A stretch of DNA of 64,000 nucleotides from Apodemus sylvaticus (GCF_947179515.1 NC_067485.1:73603646-73667645); one strand, 5' to 3'; counted from the stretch's first letter, positions 11,473 to 22,660 are shown. The notes: a model not told the origin generated them from the letters alone. Translations and numbers: made by a program.

Positions 11473-11680
11473 GAGACAGAGCATCTCAGTGAGCCTGGAG
11501 CTCACCATATCAGCTAGACTGTCTGCCCAGTGAGCCGCAGGGACCCTCAGGTCTTCACTTTCCCAGTTCTGGGACTACAGATGTGTACCTCCCTGCATGG
11601 GCTTTTTAAACACGTAGATCCTTATGATTGTGTGGCAAGGCTTTACCGCCTGAGCAGCCTCCTCATCTCTGGAATACTTA
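11473..11680 (-). mobile_element. Antisense B3-like SINE
   Basis: gagacagagcatctcagtga, cctggagctcaccatatcag and ttctgggactacagatgtg, ending with an antisense tRNA-like head. Confidence 0.6.
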
Positions 11681-11987
11681 TTGTCAAATAGTCTTTAATT
11701 TAATTTTATTTTTTTAGTGTAACTGGCCTGTGTGTCAGTTGACCTGACACTCCAAGCATCTCACAGTTTCAGTCCTGTCAGACTTTATTCACTCTTTGAC
11801 AAAGTCTAGGTTAGCGTCTCTCTCCATCACTCGGAAAATGTCTGTGCTCACTCACCGATGATCTCAGAAAGCTGCTGCTTCTCAATGTTTAGCTCAATAG
11901 CTCTCTAAGCAGTGAAGAAGTCTGTTTTCCACTCTGCTGACACCATGTGCTTCTGGCTTTCCTTGAATAATCCTCTTTGGTTGTTCT

Positions 11988-12037
11988 TTCCTTCCTTCCT
12001 TCCTTCCTTCCTTCCTTCCTTCCTTCCTTCCTTTCTC
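11988..12037. repeat. (CCTT)n simple repeat
   Basis: About ten perfect CCTT units followed by ttctctc. The 11681-11987 interval shows nothing recognisable. Confidence 0.95.
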
Positions 12038-12117
12038 TCATGTGTGTACACACACGCATGTGCACCCGTGGACAATGTCTGGTGTTGTTCTGTCGGTTCC
12101 GTCTAACTGTAATTCTT

Positions 12118-12420
12118 CGAGGCAGGATCTCTCACTAGCTTGAACCCTGCAGATAGTCTAGGCTGGTTGGCCAGTGAGCCTTGGGGATTCATCTCTCTTT
12201 GATGAGATTATGCGTGCACCCTACCACACCCAGCTGAAAAAAAATTTTTTTGTATGTGTGGATGTCTTACCTGCACGTGTCTGTGCACCCCTGTGTGGTG
12301 TGTGCTCTTAGAGGACAGAACAGGGACCATGATCCCCTGAAGCTGGTTGCAGACAGCTGTGAGCTGCCGGGTGGCTGCTAGGAAGCAAACCTGGGTCGTT
12401 TGGAAGAGGAGCCAGGGCTT
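12118..12420 (-). mobile_element. Two antisense tRNA-derived SINE pieces (B3/B2 superfamily)
   Basis: 12118-12240 shows ggcaggatctctcactagct and ccagtgagccttggggattc. 12250-12420 shows gagctgccgggtggctgcta and a tttggaagaggagccagggct remnant of the antisense tRNA head. Confidence 0.55.
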
Positions 12421-12593
12421 TCAGTCATACCGTGTTTCTCTACCCAACCCCATTTTTTTAAGGTGGGGTCTAGGGATCACACAGAGGTTTTTGTGCTCCC
12501 AAGGAAAGCAGCTTATCAGCGGAGCTATCTCAGTAGTCATTTGTTACCATTTGTTACTTCCTTGATCTCTAAACTAAATAATTTGCGTTCAAG

Positions 12594-12594
<1 letters not shown>

Positions 12595-12634
<40 letters not shown>
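12595..12634. repeat. Poly(T) run, about 40 nt
   Basis: Uninterrupted T run; probably the tail of a minus-strand retrocopy, but no body is recognised. Confidence 0.9.
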
Positions 12635-12639
<5 letters not shown>

Positions 12640-12690
12640 CTGTAGCAAACACTTCTGGAAGACTTTAAACAGCATTCAATTCCTTCTTGG

Positions 12691-12709
12691 TGGACACTAG
12701 AGGGCGCCA
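12691..12709 (+). promoter_or_regulatory. CTCF-like motif
   Basis: The 19-mer tggacactagagggcgcca matches the known CTCF consensus TGGCCACYAGRGGGCGCTA at 17 of 19 positions, including the whole AGAGGGCGC core. It lies between poly(T) runs and outside any SINE that I recognise. Occupancy is not shown by sequence. Confidence 0.6.
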
Positions 12710-12780
12710 CTGTACCATAAAACACAAGGCTTGACAGCGGAAACCTCATTTAAAGGCATCTCCCAAGACAAGAATAATGG

Positions 12781-12806
12781 CTTTTTTTTTTTTTTTTTTT
12801 TTTTTT
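12781..12806. repeat. Poly(T) run
   Basis: A T run of about 24 nt; no adjacent retroelement body recognised. Confidence 0.9.
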
Positions 12807-13189
12807 AATTCTGAGGGGTGGGAAGGGAGTGAGCTTTGGAGAAAAACTACAGTTTTAGAAAAAACTTGAGCAGTTTCTAGTTTCTGAGGGTGGCTGTCAC
12901 CTGCGGGTGTTTTGAAATATCGACTTGAAATCTGAGCAAACACCCAGGGACTTAGAGTTTCCACTTGGTTTTCAGATTTTTATCTTTGGTAGAACATCCT
13001 AAGCTTCCCACAGCCCGAAGCAGTGGAAACACAACAAACCAAAATTCAGCAAAGACAGAGTATAGGGCGGTTGTTGCACATCCTGCCGAGAAATTATCTT
13101 CCCTCTGGATTTCATTTTGATAGTTCAGAATTAGACTTGAGTAACCGAGTGGCTGCCGTCAGTCGGAATGTGGGCAATTTAAGATTACT

Positions 13190-13500
13190 CTGGGACTGGG
13201 GAGGTGGCTTCGCTGATAAAGCACTGGAGCCTAAGTGTGGTCTCCAGTTCCTGTGTAAAAGACCAGACGTAATGACGTGTGTTGTAATCCCAGAGATGGT
13301 GAGGCAGGAGGCAGGAGGCAGACACATTAGGTCCTGGAGCTCTTTACCCAGCTAGCCTGGGCTGCTTGGTGAGGGTCCAGGCCGATGAGAGACACTGGGT
13401 CAACAAAAAGTGCCAAGTGCCTGAGAAACATCCCCCAGCGTCGTTCTCTGATGTTACATACATGTGCACCCCGTCCATCTGATGTCCACGTAAGTACACA
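13190..13500 (+). mobile_element. B3-like SINE
   Basis: Head ctggggaggtggcttcgctg, then agcactggagcctaagtgtg, ttgtaatcccagagatggtg and a CA-rich tail region. Confidence 0.6.
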
Positions 13501-14504
13501 CATGTGGACCCCATCCACCCTCCCACCCCACCCACTGCACAACACGATTCTAAGTATCTCGGCACATGGCCAGTCTCTTGATCTATTCGTGTTTGTCCTG
13601 ACCTCTTCCCTGGTTCTGGGTTAAGACCTTGAACTTCTCCTGGCACCCCAGCTGGACAATGAAGTGGCCAGACGAGAAACCGGGACCCTTGGTGGAGAGG
13701 GAAGTGACGATTTCTCTTACTCAGAGCCCTTCTTGCTGTCACCCCACACCCCTTGCCTCTCTAGTGCCAGGGAATTTGGGGTCCTTTGCACTATCACTTA
13801 GGTTCAAGACCTTCGCTGTCTCCCAGATAGCTGCTTTCATGTCTCATGAGGCCTCTATGCTTCTCCAAACTTGTTTGTTCTGAAGCATATCAGGCAGCCA
13901 GAGCTTTGAACTGCCACTTTCCAACGATCAAGGGCCTTGTTTTTTGAGTCGATTACGCGTTGTTTACATTTAAGACACCACCAGAGAAACTCTGGTTTCA
14001 GCTAACGACACCTCTGCAGATATGCTCACAGGCTGGTCTGATTTGGGCAAGCCTTTAGTGGAAACTCCCTTCTCAGACAGCCCTAGGCTCTGTGACATTG
14101 ACAGTTCAAGCTAATCAGGACACATAGACACTGAGGACCTGTGCTCTCCTCCAAGCTGCAGGCCACCCAGTTCCCCTCAGAGGAGGCAGGAGACACAGCA
14201 AAGATGATGCCTTCTTTGTTTCTGTTCTTTCCTTTTTCCCTTGCCAGCATCTCTCACTGCCTACTGCTATACACAACCGTATCTGCTCTCAACCAATCCC
14301 CAGCATGCAGGTCAGGAGGCCCCCACACTTTCTATCCGAACTCTCATGGCTACTTACAGAATGACGAAGGTTAGCAGGAAGATTGAAGATGAATGACGAA
14401 ATTCTCAGATGTGGAAACCTTTAAATGTTTTGGTGTTCATATCCAAGGAACTTTTAGCCTCTCAAGGATTTAACTTATCTGTTACCTAACTATCACTAGG
14501 ATAT
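13501..14504. other. Non-coding stretch, nothing recognised
   Basis: No repeat, conserved coding signature or RNA gene recognised. The short open frames lack family resemblance. Confidence 0.4.
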
Positions 14505-14610
14505 CTATGTATATATGTATGTATTTATATATGCATGTATCTGTCTATCTATCTATCTGTCTATCTATCTATCTATCTATCTAATTATCCATCATCTGTC
14601 TGCCTATCTG

Positions 14611-14642
<32 letters not shown>
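14505..14642. repeat. (TCTA)n tetranucleotide microsatellite
   Basis: Two TCTA-rich blocks with TCTG variants, separated by attatccatcatctgtctg. Confidence 0.95.
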
Positions 14643-14747
14643 ATCATCCATTTATTCATCATATACAGAGATTCCTCCACTCAGATTAGCAATATGTCTT
14701 AGTAACCCTAGGGTAGACTGAAAAACTGCATTTAAACATCCAACCGT

Positions 14748-14945
14748 GGGCTGGAGAGCAGAGTCAGTGGTTAAGAACACTCATAGCTGTTCCAACAGAA
14801 CTTGTTCCAACAGTTCCCAGTATCCACACCAAGTGGCTCACAACCACCTCTAACTCCAGCTACAGGAGATCTGGTGCCCTCTTCTGGCCTCCACAACATC
14901 ATGCACCCATCATACACACTTATAAAAATAATAAACTCCTAACCT
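14748..14945 (+). mobile_element. B2 SINE
   Basis: Head gggctggagagcagagtcag, ggctcacaaccacctctaac, ctggtgccctcttctggcct, A-rich tail. Confidence 0.8.
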
Positions 14946-15176
14946 ACAAAATGTCATTAACAACTTTGCACTGTAGAGCATCAGTTGGCCCCCTCAGGTC
15001 TATGTGACTGGCTGCGATTGTGGCTTGCTGCTGCTGCCCAGGGTCACAAGACAGTATCATAGCACTTGCTGTGAGCCCAAGGAAAATCCCAAATGCAAAG
15101 TTCAAAGCGTGCTCTCTCCTGAATCTCCACTGCCTCGTCCTTTCATAAAGTTTAGAAAAGTAGTGAGTTGGAAATT

Positions 15177-15375
15177 ATCATCCATCTATACATCTATTCA
15201 TCATCACCTATACGCCTCTATCACCCATCTCTCTACACATCTATTTATCATCACCTATATACTTCTATCACCCATCTATCTACACATCTATTCATCACCT
15301 ATATACCTCTATCACCCATCTATCTACACATCTATTTATCATCACCTATATGCCTCTATCACCCATTCATCCATC
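15177..15375. repeat. 47-bp minisatellite, about four copies
   Basis: A repeated unit containing cacccatctatctacacatc and tatttatcatcacctatata; copies start near 15179, 15222, 15269 and 15313, one being 3 bp shorter. This makes a repetitive Tyr/His/Ser/Ile frame that is not a gene. Confidence 0.9.
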
Positions 15376-16461
15376 TAACCATTTATCTGTAGAGTGGATC
15401 TTTCTATATTCCATTTTATCTTCACCTACCTTTTTCTGACTGTCTTGATTTTACATGTGTATGTGCATTCATCTCTGTGTTATACATGTGTTCAAAGTCA
15501 TGACTGCACATACCTTTCAAGCTCCTCGGAGAGGTCTCCTGGGTAGATCACAGGTCGGTCTGTGTCCTGCTCCTTGTCCTTTCTCAGGCTCTAAATTTTG
15601 AGCCTCCAGGTGGCTTCCTGTTAATAAAGATGAGAATATTTCTGATCTACTCCTTCAGAAGAGACCGTCTACTCTCTTCCAATTTTGTTTGATTTATTTT
15701 AGATTTATGTTATTATTTACACGTGGCTACTATTTGAAGTGAATCTCTGTAATGCATTATGATTACTTTCCCACAATTCACGTTTCTGTCCTTCCTGAAA
15801 CATGCGATGTAACGGCTTAAGAGTTCTCTCTCTCTGCTGTGCCGAGTCTTTCTCAATTTCCTTCATATTCCACAACTTCGCTGATATTTTTCCTATGTTG
15901 TCTTTTTATTGCCCTTTGTCCTTTTAAGTGATGTAACTTTCTTTTCAAAACTTAGGTGTAGTCGAGAAGGAAAGAATTGAATGAATACCTTGTTCCTGAC
16001 TTTGCACTAAGGCATCATGGGTTTTGTTTGTTTGTTTTTATTCCCTTGAGTGACTCAGATTGAGTGTTCTTAACTTAAAGCTATAAGACTTTCCCCATTT
16101 TAAACCATACTTCACACACATCGCTGTACGGCTCTGGGAATTTAGCTCTGCTCAAATGCCATTGTAAAGGACAACCTGAAGAATTCCTGTCCCTGGCCAC
16201 CATCACTTGGTGTGGTCCATCAAGTCCCTTTGTAGGAGGGTGAAGCTGCAGCTGGGCCTTTGGAATGAGTTATCTTTGAGGTTGTTTACAAGACTGAAAG
16301 GACCTTCTGGGCAGGTAGGAGAGAATGAGTAACATTTCTGCGACAGGAATACGTCCTTTGAGACACTGAGCATGTAGGGAGTAATGAGTCAACCAGCCTG
16401 ACAGGAATAACTGTGTGCCATATTGTGTAACCATTTAGTTGACCTATTTTACGTTATCTGT
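15376..16461. other. Non-coding AT-rich stretch, nothing recognised
   Basis: No gene or clear transposon seen; a possible decayed SINE near 15450-15560 is too weak to call. Confidence 0.35.
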
Positions 16462-16640
16462 ACATGCACACACACACAGATACACACACATAAATGCACA
16501 TACCACACACATACCACACGTGCACACAAACACACACACATGTGCAAACACACACACAGAATGTCTTCTACTTTTTACACCATTCACATGCACACACCAC
16601 ACATACACACACAAATGCACATACCACACACACGCCACAA

Positions 16641-16671
<31 letters not shown>

Positions 16672-16705
16672 GCAAACACACACAGAATGTCTTCTACTTT
16701 TTACT
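16462..16705. repeat. (CA)n microsatellite with tandem duplication of about 121-126 bp
   Basis: The segments from aaatgcacataccacacaca to cagaatgtcttctacttttt occur twice, at 16492-16577 and 16613-16704, separated by CA-rich sequence that differs in CA number. Confidence 0.85.
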
Positions 16706-17301
16706 CAGTTCTTGTTTCATCAACACAAATGTGTTAGTATAGAACCCTGGAATAATTGCCATGAAATATTCTCCCCTCTTTTTGTTCAAGTGGGCTTGAC
16801 GTTGGCTGCTTGAAGTTAGCCTTACTGTCTTCACATTCCTTGGATTCAGCCTTCTCCTTTAATAGATTGGTAACCGCAGCTTCTGTCCCTCCAGGCATCG
16901 ACCCCTGATGGGAGATGGGAGAGGAGAATGAGGAGAAAGAGGTGACGGGAGAATCTTCCTGGACTTGAACTGTCATAAGTGTGTTTACTTGGGTGTTTCT
17001 GGTCTGGTAGGTGATTAGGCTGGTGCTCACTCATCATGGGGTCCTGGCTGGGTCCATTTCAAAATGGGGTGTCTCCTAACATTCTTCTTGCTATGGACAG
17101 AGGCACCTCCTCTGTGCTGATGGGTGGTTTGTGAGTTCTTCCTCTTGATAACTGAGATATGAGCACATCCTGGACAGTGCTCTCTCGGTGGTCCACAAAT
17201 TGTACACAGGAAGTACCCACGTGCCCTCTGTCTGCAAGTGCTGAAGCTGTACCGGCTCTATTAGAAGAGTCACGTTCTTGTTCTTTGCTGGCTATGTCAA
17301 G

Positions 17302-18345
17302 ATGAAGTGGAATATTTCCAGTCCATGATGGTCAGAAACACAAATTTGTGTGAACACAAGTTTTGAACTTTCTGTGAAAAATGTGCTGATGCTCTGGATG
17401 AAGAGTGGAAAGGTTTTGTGGCTGAAATCAGTGGTGGGGACAACAAACAAGGTTTTTCCAGGAAACAAGATGTCTTGACCCAGAGCAGAGTGCACCTGCT
17501 GAGTAAGGGGTATTCATTTTACAGACCAAGGGGAACTGGAGAGAGGAAGAGTACGTTCGTTCAGGATGTATGGTAGATGCCAATCTGACTGTTTTCATCT
17601 TAGCCATTTTAAAAACAAAAAAAGGAAAGAAATATATTCCTGGACTGATGGGGGTTGAGGCTTAAAAAAAAATAGAGCTAGAAAAATCTGGAAGCTTTTC
17701 CGTGTCTGTCTTAGGGTTTTCTATTGTTGGGACAAAACACTGAACCTAGGCCAGCAAGTTAGGAAGAAAAGGGTTTCTTTGGCTTACACTTCCCGAGCAT
17801 AGTCCATCATTGGAGGAAGTCGGGACAGGAACTCAAGCAGGGCAGGATCCTGGAGGCAGGGGCTGATGCAGAGGCCATGGAGGGCGCTGCTTACTGCCTT
17901 GATACCTCATGGCTGGCTCAGTCTGCTTTCTTATTAAACCCAGGACCACCAGCCCAGGGATGGCACCACTCACAATGGGCTGCGCTCTCTCTCATTGACC
18001 ACCAGTTGAGAAACTACCTTATAGCTGGATCTCATGGAGGCATGTCCTCAACTGAGGATTCGTTCTCACTGATGACTCTCGCTTGTGTTGTGTTGACACC
18101 AAAGCAGCCAGTACACCATCTCTTTAAGGAAGATGAGGTCCGTCAGCATGTTGTCAGAAAGCCCCTAAACAGAGAATATCGAAGCTCAGGACCCAAACAG
18201 CCATTTGCTTACTCCATGTGTCCTGCACCACAAATGTTCACATGTTGCTCTGAATAAAGAATGCACCTAGAACAACAGGGAGGAGTCTGCAGAAGGTGCT
18301 AAACTTGTGTCCAAGAGAATGAAGGAATTCAGAGGGAAAAACTTA
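17302..18345 (+). pseudogene. Rps6-ps: Rps6 processed pseudogene, decayed, split by an LTR
   Basis: Read on the plus strand without introns, the sequence follows the coding sequence of ribosomal protein S6 (40S subunit, the S6-kinase substrate). Recognisable parts: the start aagatgaa.tggaatatttcc (MK.NIS), a region around 17378-17480 ([13 protein letters not shown]), tacagaccaaggggaactgg (YRPRRTG) near 17519, ggatgtatggtagatgccaa (GCIVDAN), ggactgatg near 17640. After an LTR interruption it resumes at 18116 with gaagatgaggtccgtcagca (EDDVRQ) and ttgtcagaaagcccctaaac (VVRKPLN), and continues to aagagaatgaaggaattcag (KRMKE) near 18320. Numerous frameshifts, stops and small deletions make it non-functional. 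The parent gene is multi-exonic, so the missing introns show retrotransposition. No clear poly(A) tail remains. Confidence 0.88.
17707..18115 (-). mobile_element. ORR1-type MaLR LTR inserted in the Rps6 pseudogene
   Basis: Antisense LTR bounded by tgtcttagggttttc and gcagccagtaca. Its interior matches the ORR1-like pattern (aggaactcaagcagggcagg, gatgcagaggccatggaggg, ccagcccagggatggcacca, ctggatctcatggaggcatg). The S6-derived sequence stops at its left edge and resumes at its right edge. Confidence 0.85.
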
Positions 18346-19406
18346 CCCCTTCAAAAGAAATAAGTGCATTTTGCTTTTCCAATTCCGTTAGTCCAAGGAA
18401 TAGTCTTCATTGTTTTGGGGATGGCAGCTGGATGTAAGTGCAGTTTGGAAAGAGGCGGACATGGAGATGTGCTAAGAACTCCACCAAGGATTCGCCACTG
18501 TGTCCCTAAGTCAGTTTCCCTAGATGTGGAACCATCTGTAACCTGAATTTTGGAGATCCCTTTAAAACTGTCTAGTCAGTCACAGTCACTGGCCATGGGT
18601 GGGTCTGGAAGTCTATGTATCAGAGTGGAGGAGAACCTCATGCCAGGTTCAAAATGTTCAGGTTCAAGTTTTCACTGTCAACTTCTTGTACGATTCCAGG
18701 TTTGTGGCTGTCACCATCACCACGAGTTTCTTTTCTTTTTGATTTTCAAGTAAATATATAATAAATGATTGCAGAGACTCTTTTGGTGAGAGTCAGAGGA
18801 CACTGTCAGAGCAATTTAAAGTCTAAAAGAGATAGCAGATATTAACATTGTTGATTGTCCCATAAACCATATAGAGAAAATTTGTCATAAAAGAGCAAAG
18901 GGGAAATGAAGCTCTGTTTTCAGTAGACGGGGGTTCAAAGTGTGTAGCTTATTATTTCTAAGGGCCAACAGTCTTCATGTACTTGAGTGTCTCCAGGTGG
19001 GGGACCCGGTGGGGTCTCTGTGTGGCAGCAGCAGGGGGCTCGGTATCTGGACAGGGGCATGAGGGAGAAGATAAGCTGAATGGAACTGAGAAGACCGAGG
19101 TTGGCCCCGTCTCTGCAGAGTGGTATCAGTGCGTATCTATGCATGGAAAGAATTTCTCACTGACGTTTTTAACTTCTTAGAATTCTGATTCATATTGGAA
19201 CCAGAAAACATTAGCTAGAAGGGATCTCAGCTGTCTCTGTGCTGACCCTTACACTTGGTCAAAGGCTCAAGAACAAAGGACATTCCTTCCCACAGGCTGC
19301 CGCCCACTCCAGGAGGTGGATTCTCTTTCTCCACATCTGTGGACCTTTTCATCTGGAACACAGGGAAACACACATGTTGCCTTTGGACATTGCCAGAGTT
19401 CAGCGT

Positions 19407-19515
19407 GTCCTAGTTAGCCTTGACTGTCAACCCGACACAGCCTCGAGTCATCTGAGATAAGCCTCAGCTGAGGAGTTGTCTACATCAGATTGGCCTGTGG
19501 ATGTGTCTGTAGTGG
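19407..19515 (+). mobile_element. ORR1-type LTR 5' fragment
   Basis: gtcctagttagccttgactg, aacccgacacagcc and catcagattggcctgtggatg follow the start of an ORR1/MT-type LTR. Confidence 0.6.
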
Positions 19516-19643
19516 ACTGTCACGTGCGGCAGGGGAGAGAGAATAGACACTGGTCAAAATGAAGAGGACTATAGTGAGGAGCAGGAAGGAGCGTGTGCAT
19601 CTGGTGGGAAGTAGAAAGTCAGAGTGAAAACAATGAACAGGCG

Positions 19644-19969
19644 TGTCTTAGTGAAGGCTTTACTGCTGTGAACAGACACCATGACCAAGGCAACTCTTAT
19701 AAAGGATTTACACTTAATTGGGGCTGGATTACAGGTTCAGAGCATCTGTCTGTTGTCATATAAGTGGGAGCATGGCAGTGTCCAGGCAGGCATAGTGTGG
19801 GAGGAGCTGAGAGTTCTACACCTTGATCTAAAGGCCGCTAGGGAAAGATGACTCTTCTGCACTGGGCGGGACTTCAAAGCCCACCCTCATGGTGACACAC
19901 TTCCTCCAATAAGGCTACATCTCCTAACAGTGCCACTCCCTATGTGACAAGCATATTCAAACCACTACA
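19644..19969 (-). mobile_element. MT-type MaLR solo LTR
   Basis: Antisense LTR from tgtcttagtgaaggc to aaaccactaca. Flanking 5-mers aggcg (19639-19643) and aggct (19970-19974) fit a 5-bp target-site duplication with one mismatch. Internal marks: ccatgaccaaggcaactctt, ggagctgagagttctacacc. Confidence 0.85.
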
Positions 19970-19995
19970 AGGCTCCTTCTCCTCAGTCCTTGTCT

Positions 19996-20039
19996 GTGTG
20001 TGTGTGTAGGTCTCTGTGTGAGTGCAGGTGTGTGGTGTG

Positions 20040-20100
<61 letters not shown>
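19996..20100. repeat. (GT)n(GA)n compound microsatellite
   Basis: A GT-rich block followed by about 18 GA units. Confidence 0.95.
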
Positions 20101-20102
<2 letters not shown>

Positions 20103-20134
20103 GGCTCTGGGTGAGTGCATGTCTGGGTATGTAC

Positions 20135-20292
20135 TAAACCTTTAAAACTGCAAGCCAGCCCCAATTAAATGCTTTCTTTTAGAGGAGTTGTCTTGGCCAT
20201 GGTGTCTCTTCACAGCAATAGAACAGTGACTAAGACAACACTTAGCCAAGAACCTGCCAGACTATTCCACAATATGAGAGGAAATGTATGTC
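20135..20292 (+). repeat. Left arm of a 158-bp inverted repeat (LTR 3' end plus flank)
   Basis: Contains the 3' end of a MaLR-type LTR in plus orientation (20135-20237, ending ctaagaca) and 55 bp of flank (acacttagccaagaacctgc...). The reverse complement of 20685-20842 matches it with about four mismatches in 158. Confidence 0.9.
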
Positions 20293-20394
20293 GTGTATGC
20301 TTACTGAGGCCAAATGCAGATGTCAGGTGTCTCCCTGTTGCTTCCACCACAGTGTTTGAAACATGGTCTTTCACCAAATCTGGAGCTCACTGAT

Positions 20395-20560
20395 GTGGCC
20401 AGAGTGGCTGACTGGAGAGTCCCAGGGGATCCACCTGTTTCCCTACCCCCAGTATTGGCTCTGTAGATGCATGGCACAGTGTCCACTTTTTACATGGGTC
20501 CTGGGAATTCAAAGCCAGGTTACCCATTTGCACCAAAACTCTTTACTCCAGTCCCTAACT
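20395..20560 (-). mobile_element. Possible antisense B3-like SINE in the inverted-repeat spacer
   Basis: ccaggggatccacctgtttc, tacatgggtcctgggaattc, accaaaactctttactcc; diverged. Confidence 0.4.
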
Positions 20561-20684
20561 CTGTACTTTTAATCAATCACTTAGCCGTATGGACTTTAAA
20601 AAAAATTATTGTACTTCAAAACAATTATTTAAAAGTATGGGATGGAATAGTGTAAAACATTCTTACTGCCGCCTAAGGCATTAA

Positions 20685-20842
20685 GACATACATCTCCTCT
20701 CATATTGTGGAATAGTCTGGCAGGTTCTTGGCTAAGTGTTGTCTTAGTCACTGTTCTATTGCTGTGAAGAGACACCATGGCCAAGACAACTCCTCTAAAA
20801 GAAAGCATTTAACTGGGGCTGGCTTGCAGTTTCAGAGGTTTA
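20685..20842 (-). repeat. Right arm of the 158-bp inverted repeat
   Basis: Reverse-complement partner of 20135-20292. The spacer (20293-20684) is 392 bp and is not repeated. Confidence 0.9.
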
Positions 20843-20940
20843 GCCGATTATCATTGTGACAGAGAACATGGCAACACACAGGCAGACACGGTGCTGGAGA
20901 AGGAGCTGATAATTCTATATTTGGATCTGCAAGCAGCAGG

Positions 20941-20996
<56 letters not shown>

Positions 20997-21181
20997 CAGA
21001 GACAGAGACAAACACTGGGCTTGGCTTGGGCTTTTGAAACCTCAAAGCCCAATGCCTGTGACACTTCCTTCAACAAGGCCACACCTCCTAATCCTTCTCA
21101 AACAGTGCCACTCCCCGATGACTACGCATTCAAATCTATGAGCCTATGGGGGGAGGGGCATTCTTATTTAAAGCACCACAC
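20740..21181 (-). mobile_element. MaLR-type LTR, antisense, with internal (GA)n expansion
   Basis: From tgtcttagtcactgttctat through ccatggccaagacaactcct, ggctggcttgcagtttcag and aaggccacacctcctaatcc to aaagcaccaca. A GA/GACAGA microsatellite (20941-21009) sits in the middle. Confidence 0.8.
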
Positions 21182-22660
21182 TGTGCTTTTCTGATGTGGC
21201 TTAGTGTTGTATAAAGAGGGTGTCTGGATTCAGAAGAGGGACTCTTTGACTTGCATAGGGTACCAGCTTGACAATCTACTGTTCTATTTTGTTGTTGAAA
21301 AGTGTTATACACTGAAAAGTGTACTGCTGGAAACTCCAGCAAGGGCGAGTTGTTCTTGATAAGTGTCGCAAGCGATCCTCCTAGAGGGAGGAAGGCAAGC
21401 AACCTGGTCTTACCTGAATCTTCCAAAGACGACCAGGCATCTTACTATGTACCAAGTACATGAACTTGTCCTATAATAGTCTCGATGTTAATATCAGAAG
21501 ACAGAAAACTTACAACACTTTTGGTTTAGTAGACGCCATGCCTGCACACTGTTTACCTACATTCAGGATTCATATTTATATTCTCAACATACCTTCATAG
21601 TCACTAGACTACAGAATCGACACCAGTTACTAAACAGTACAGGCAGACATACTGTGTGTACCCACTGAAAAATCAGACCCACTTGGTGATCTTCCCTTTG
21701 TCATGGATATGCCTGACCCCCTCAAAAATAGCACAAAATGGGGAAGCATGGAGATTGGCTGGGTAGACCCAGGAGGTGCCCAGAGCTATCTGTGGGAATG
21801 CATAGTTAACCTCAGCCGAGGCTCAGAGGACACCTTAGAAGGAATATTGGCTACTCCTGTCCCTAGAGGGTCTCATTCCAACAGCTCATTACCTCATTGA
21901 CATTTTTGGTGACTTGACACAAGACAGGACCTCTCCCCATCCTGTTAAACATTTGCAACAAAATGGTGCAGAACATAACAAGGCTCAGTGCCAAGTTTCC
22001 TATAAATGTCATAGAATAACAGCTGGTTACCCTGGAGCTGGGAGTGTTGGGTAACATCACTTTCTTGTGCATTCCCTCCTTGAAGTCAGATCTGAAAGGA
22101 AAGTCAGGTGATTAAACCCATCTCTGGACACAGATTAACACATCTACATGGCCAGACCCATTCCTGTCAATGAAGAAACACATTTCCTGTGCGTCCTCTG
22201 ACTTGTCTGGTCCTCTGGGACCACTTATTTTGATTCCAAGTAGTGCAAGGGAAAAACTGTCCTGGGCAGTTCTCTTGTCAAACCTGTGGAGTAACTGTCA
22301 CTAATAAGTGCTCTGAACCCTGGGTCCGATTAACTCTGACAACCTTAGAAGGGATTAGCCAACACAGGGAAGGCGTTGAAACCTGACAAAAGTGTTAACA
22401 CTATTAAATGAATAAGCCTCTAAACTTGGTTGGATTTGGTCTGATGGAGAGAAATAGAATGGCCCAGAAATGGATGGGGTGATTGAGAGACCAGCCCAGC
22501 TAGCATCTCACTGCGTGGTTAACAGCACAGTGGTGTTCTGGACTAATCACAGTGAGGGCAGGGTACATTCCTGTCTGTACCCGGAGCACAGCACAGTTTG
22601 AGGGAGCCTGGGCTTGCTTCCACAGTCTTTTCTTTTGATACAAAAATACAATCATGATAA
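21182..22660. other. Non-coding stretch, no confident assignment
   Basis: No host gene found. The 21700-22430 part has a slightly gene-like composition in short frames broken by stops, possibly a decayed retrocopy or endogenous retroviral fragment, but I could not match it to a family. Confidence 0.35.

Noticed and set aside
10987..11517. 176-codon Cys/Met/Tyr/Val frame
   Set aside because: Reads through a TATG/TGTG microsatellite; frames are open in several phases, as expected of the repeat.
21700..22430. Possible decayed endogenous retroviral or retrocopy coding fragment
   Set aside because: Short frames with stops and no motif that I can name with confidence; left as unassigned.
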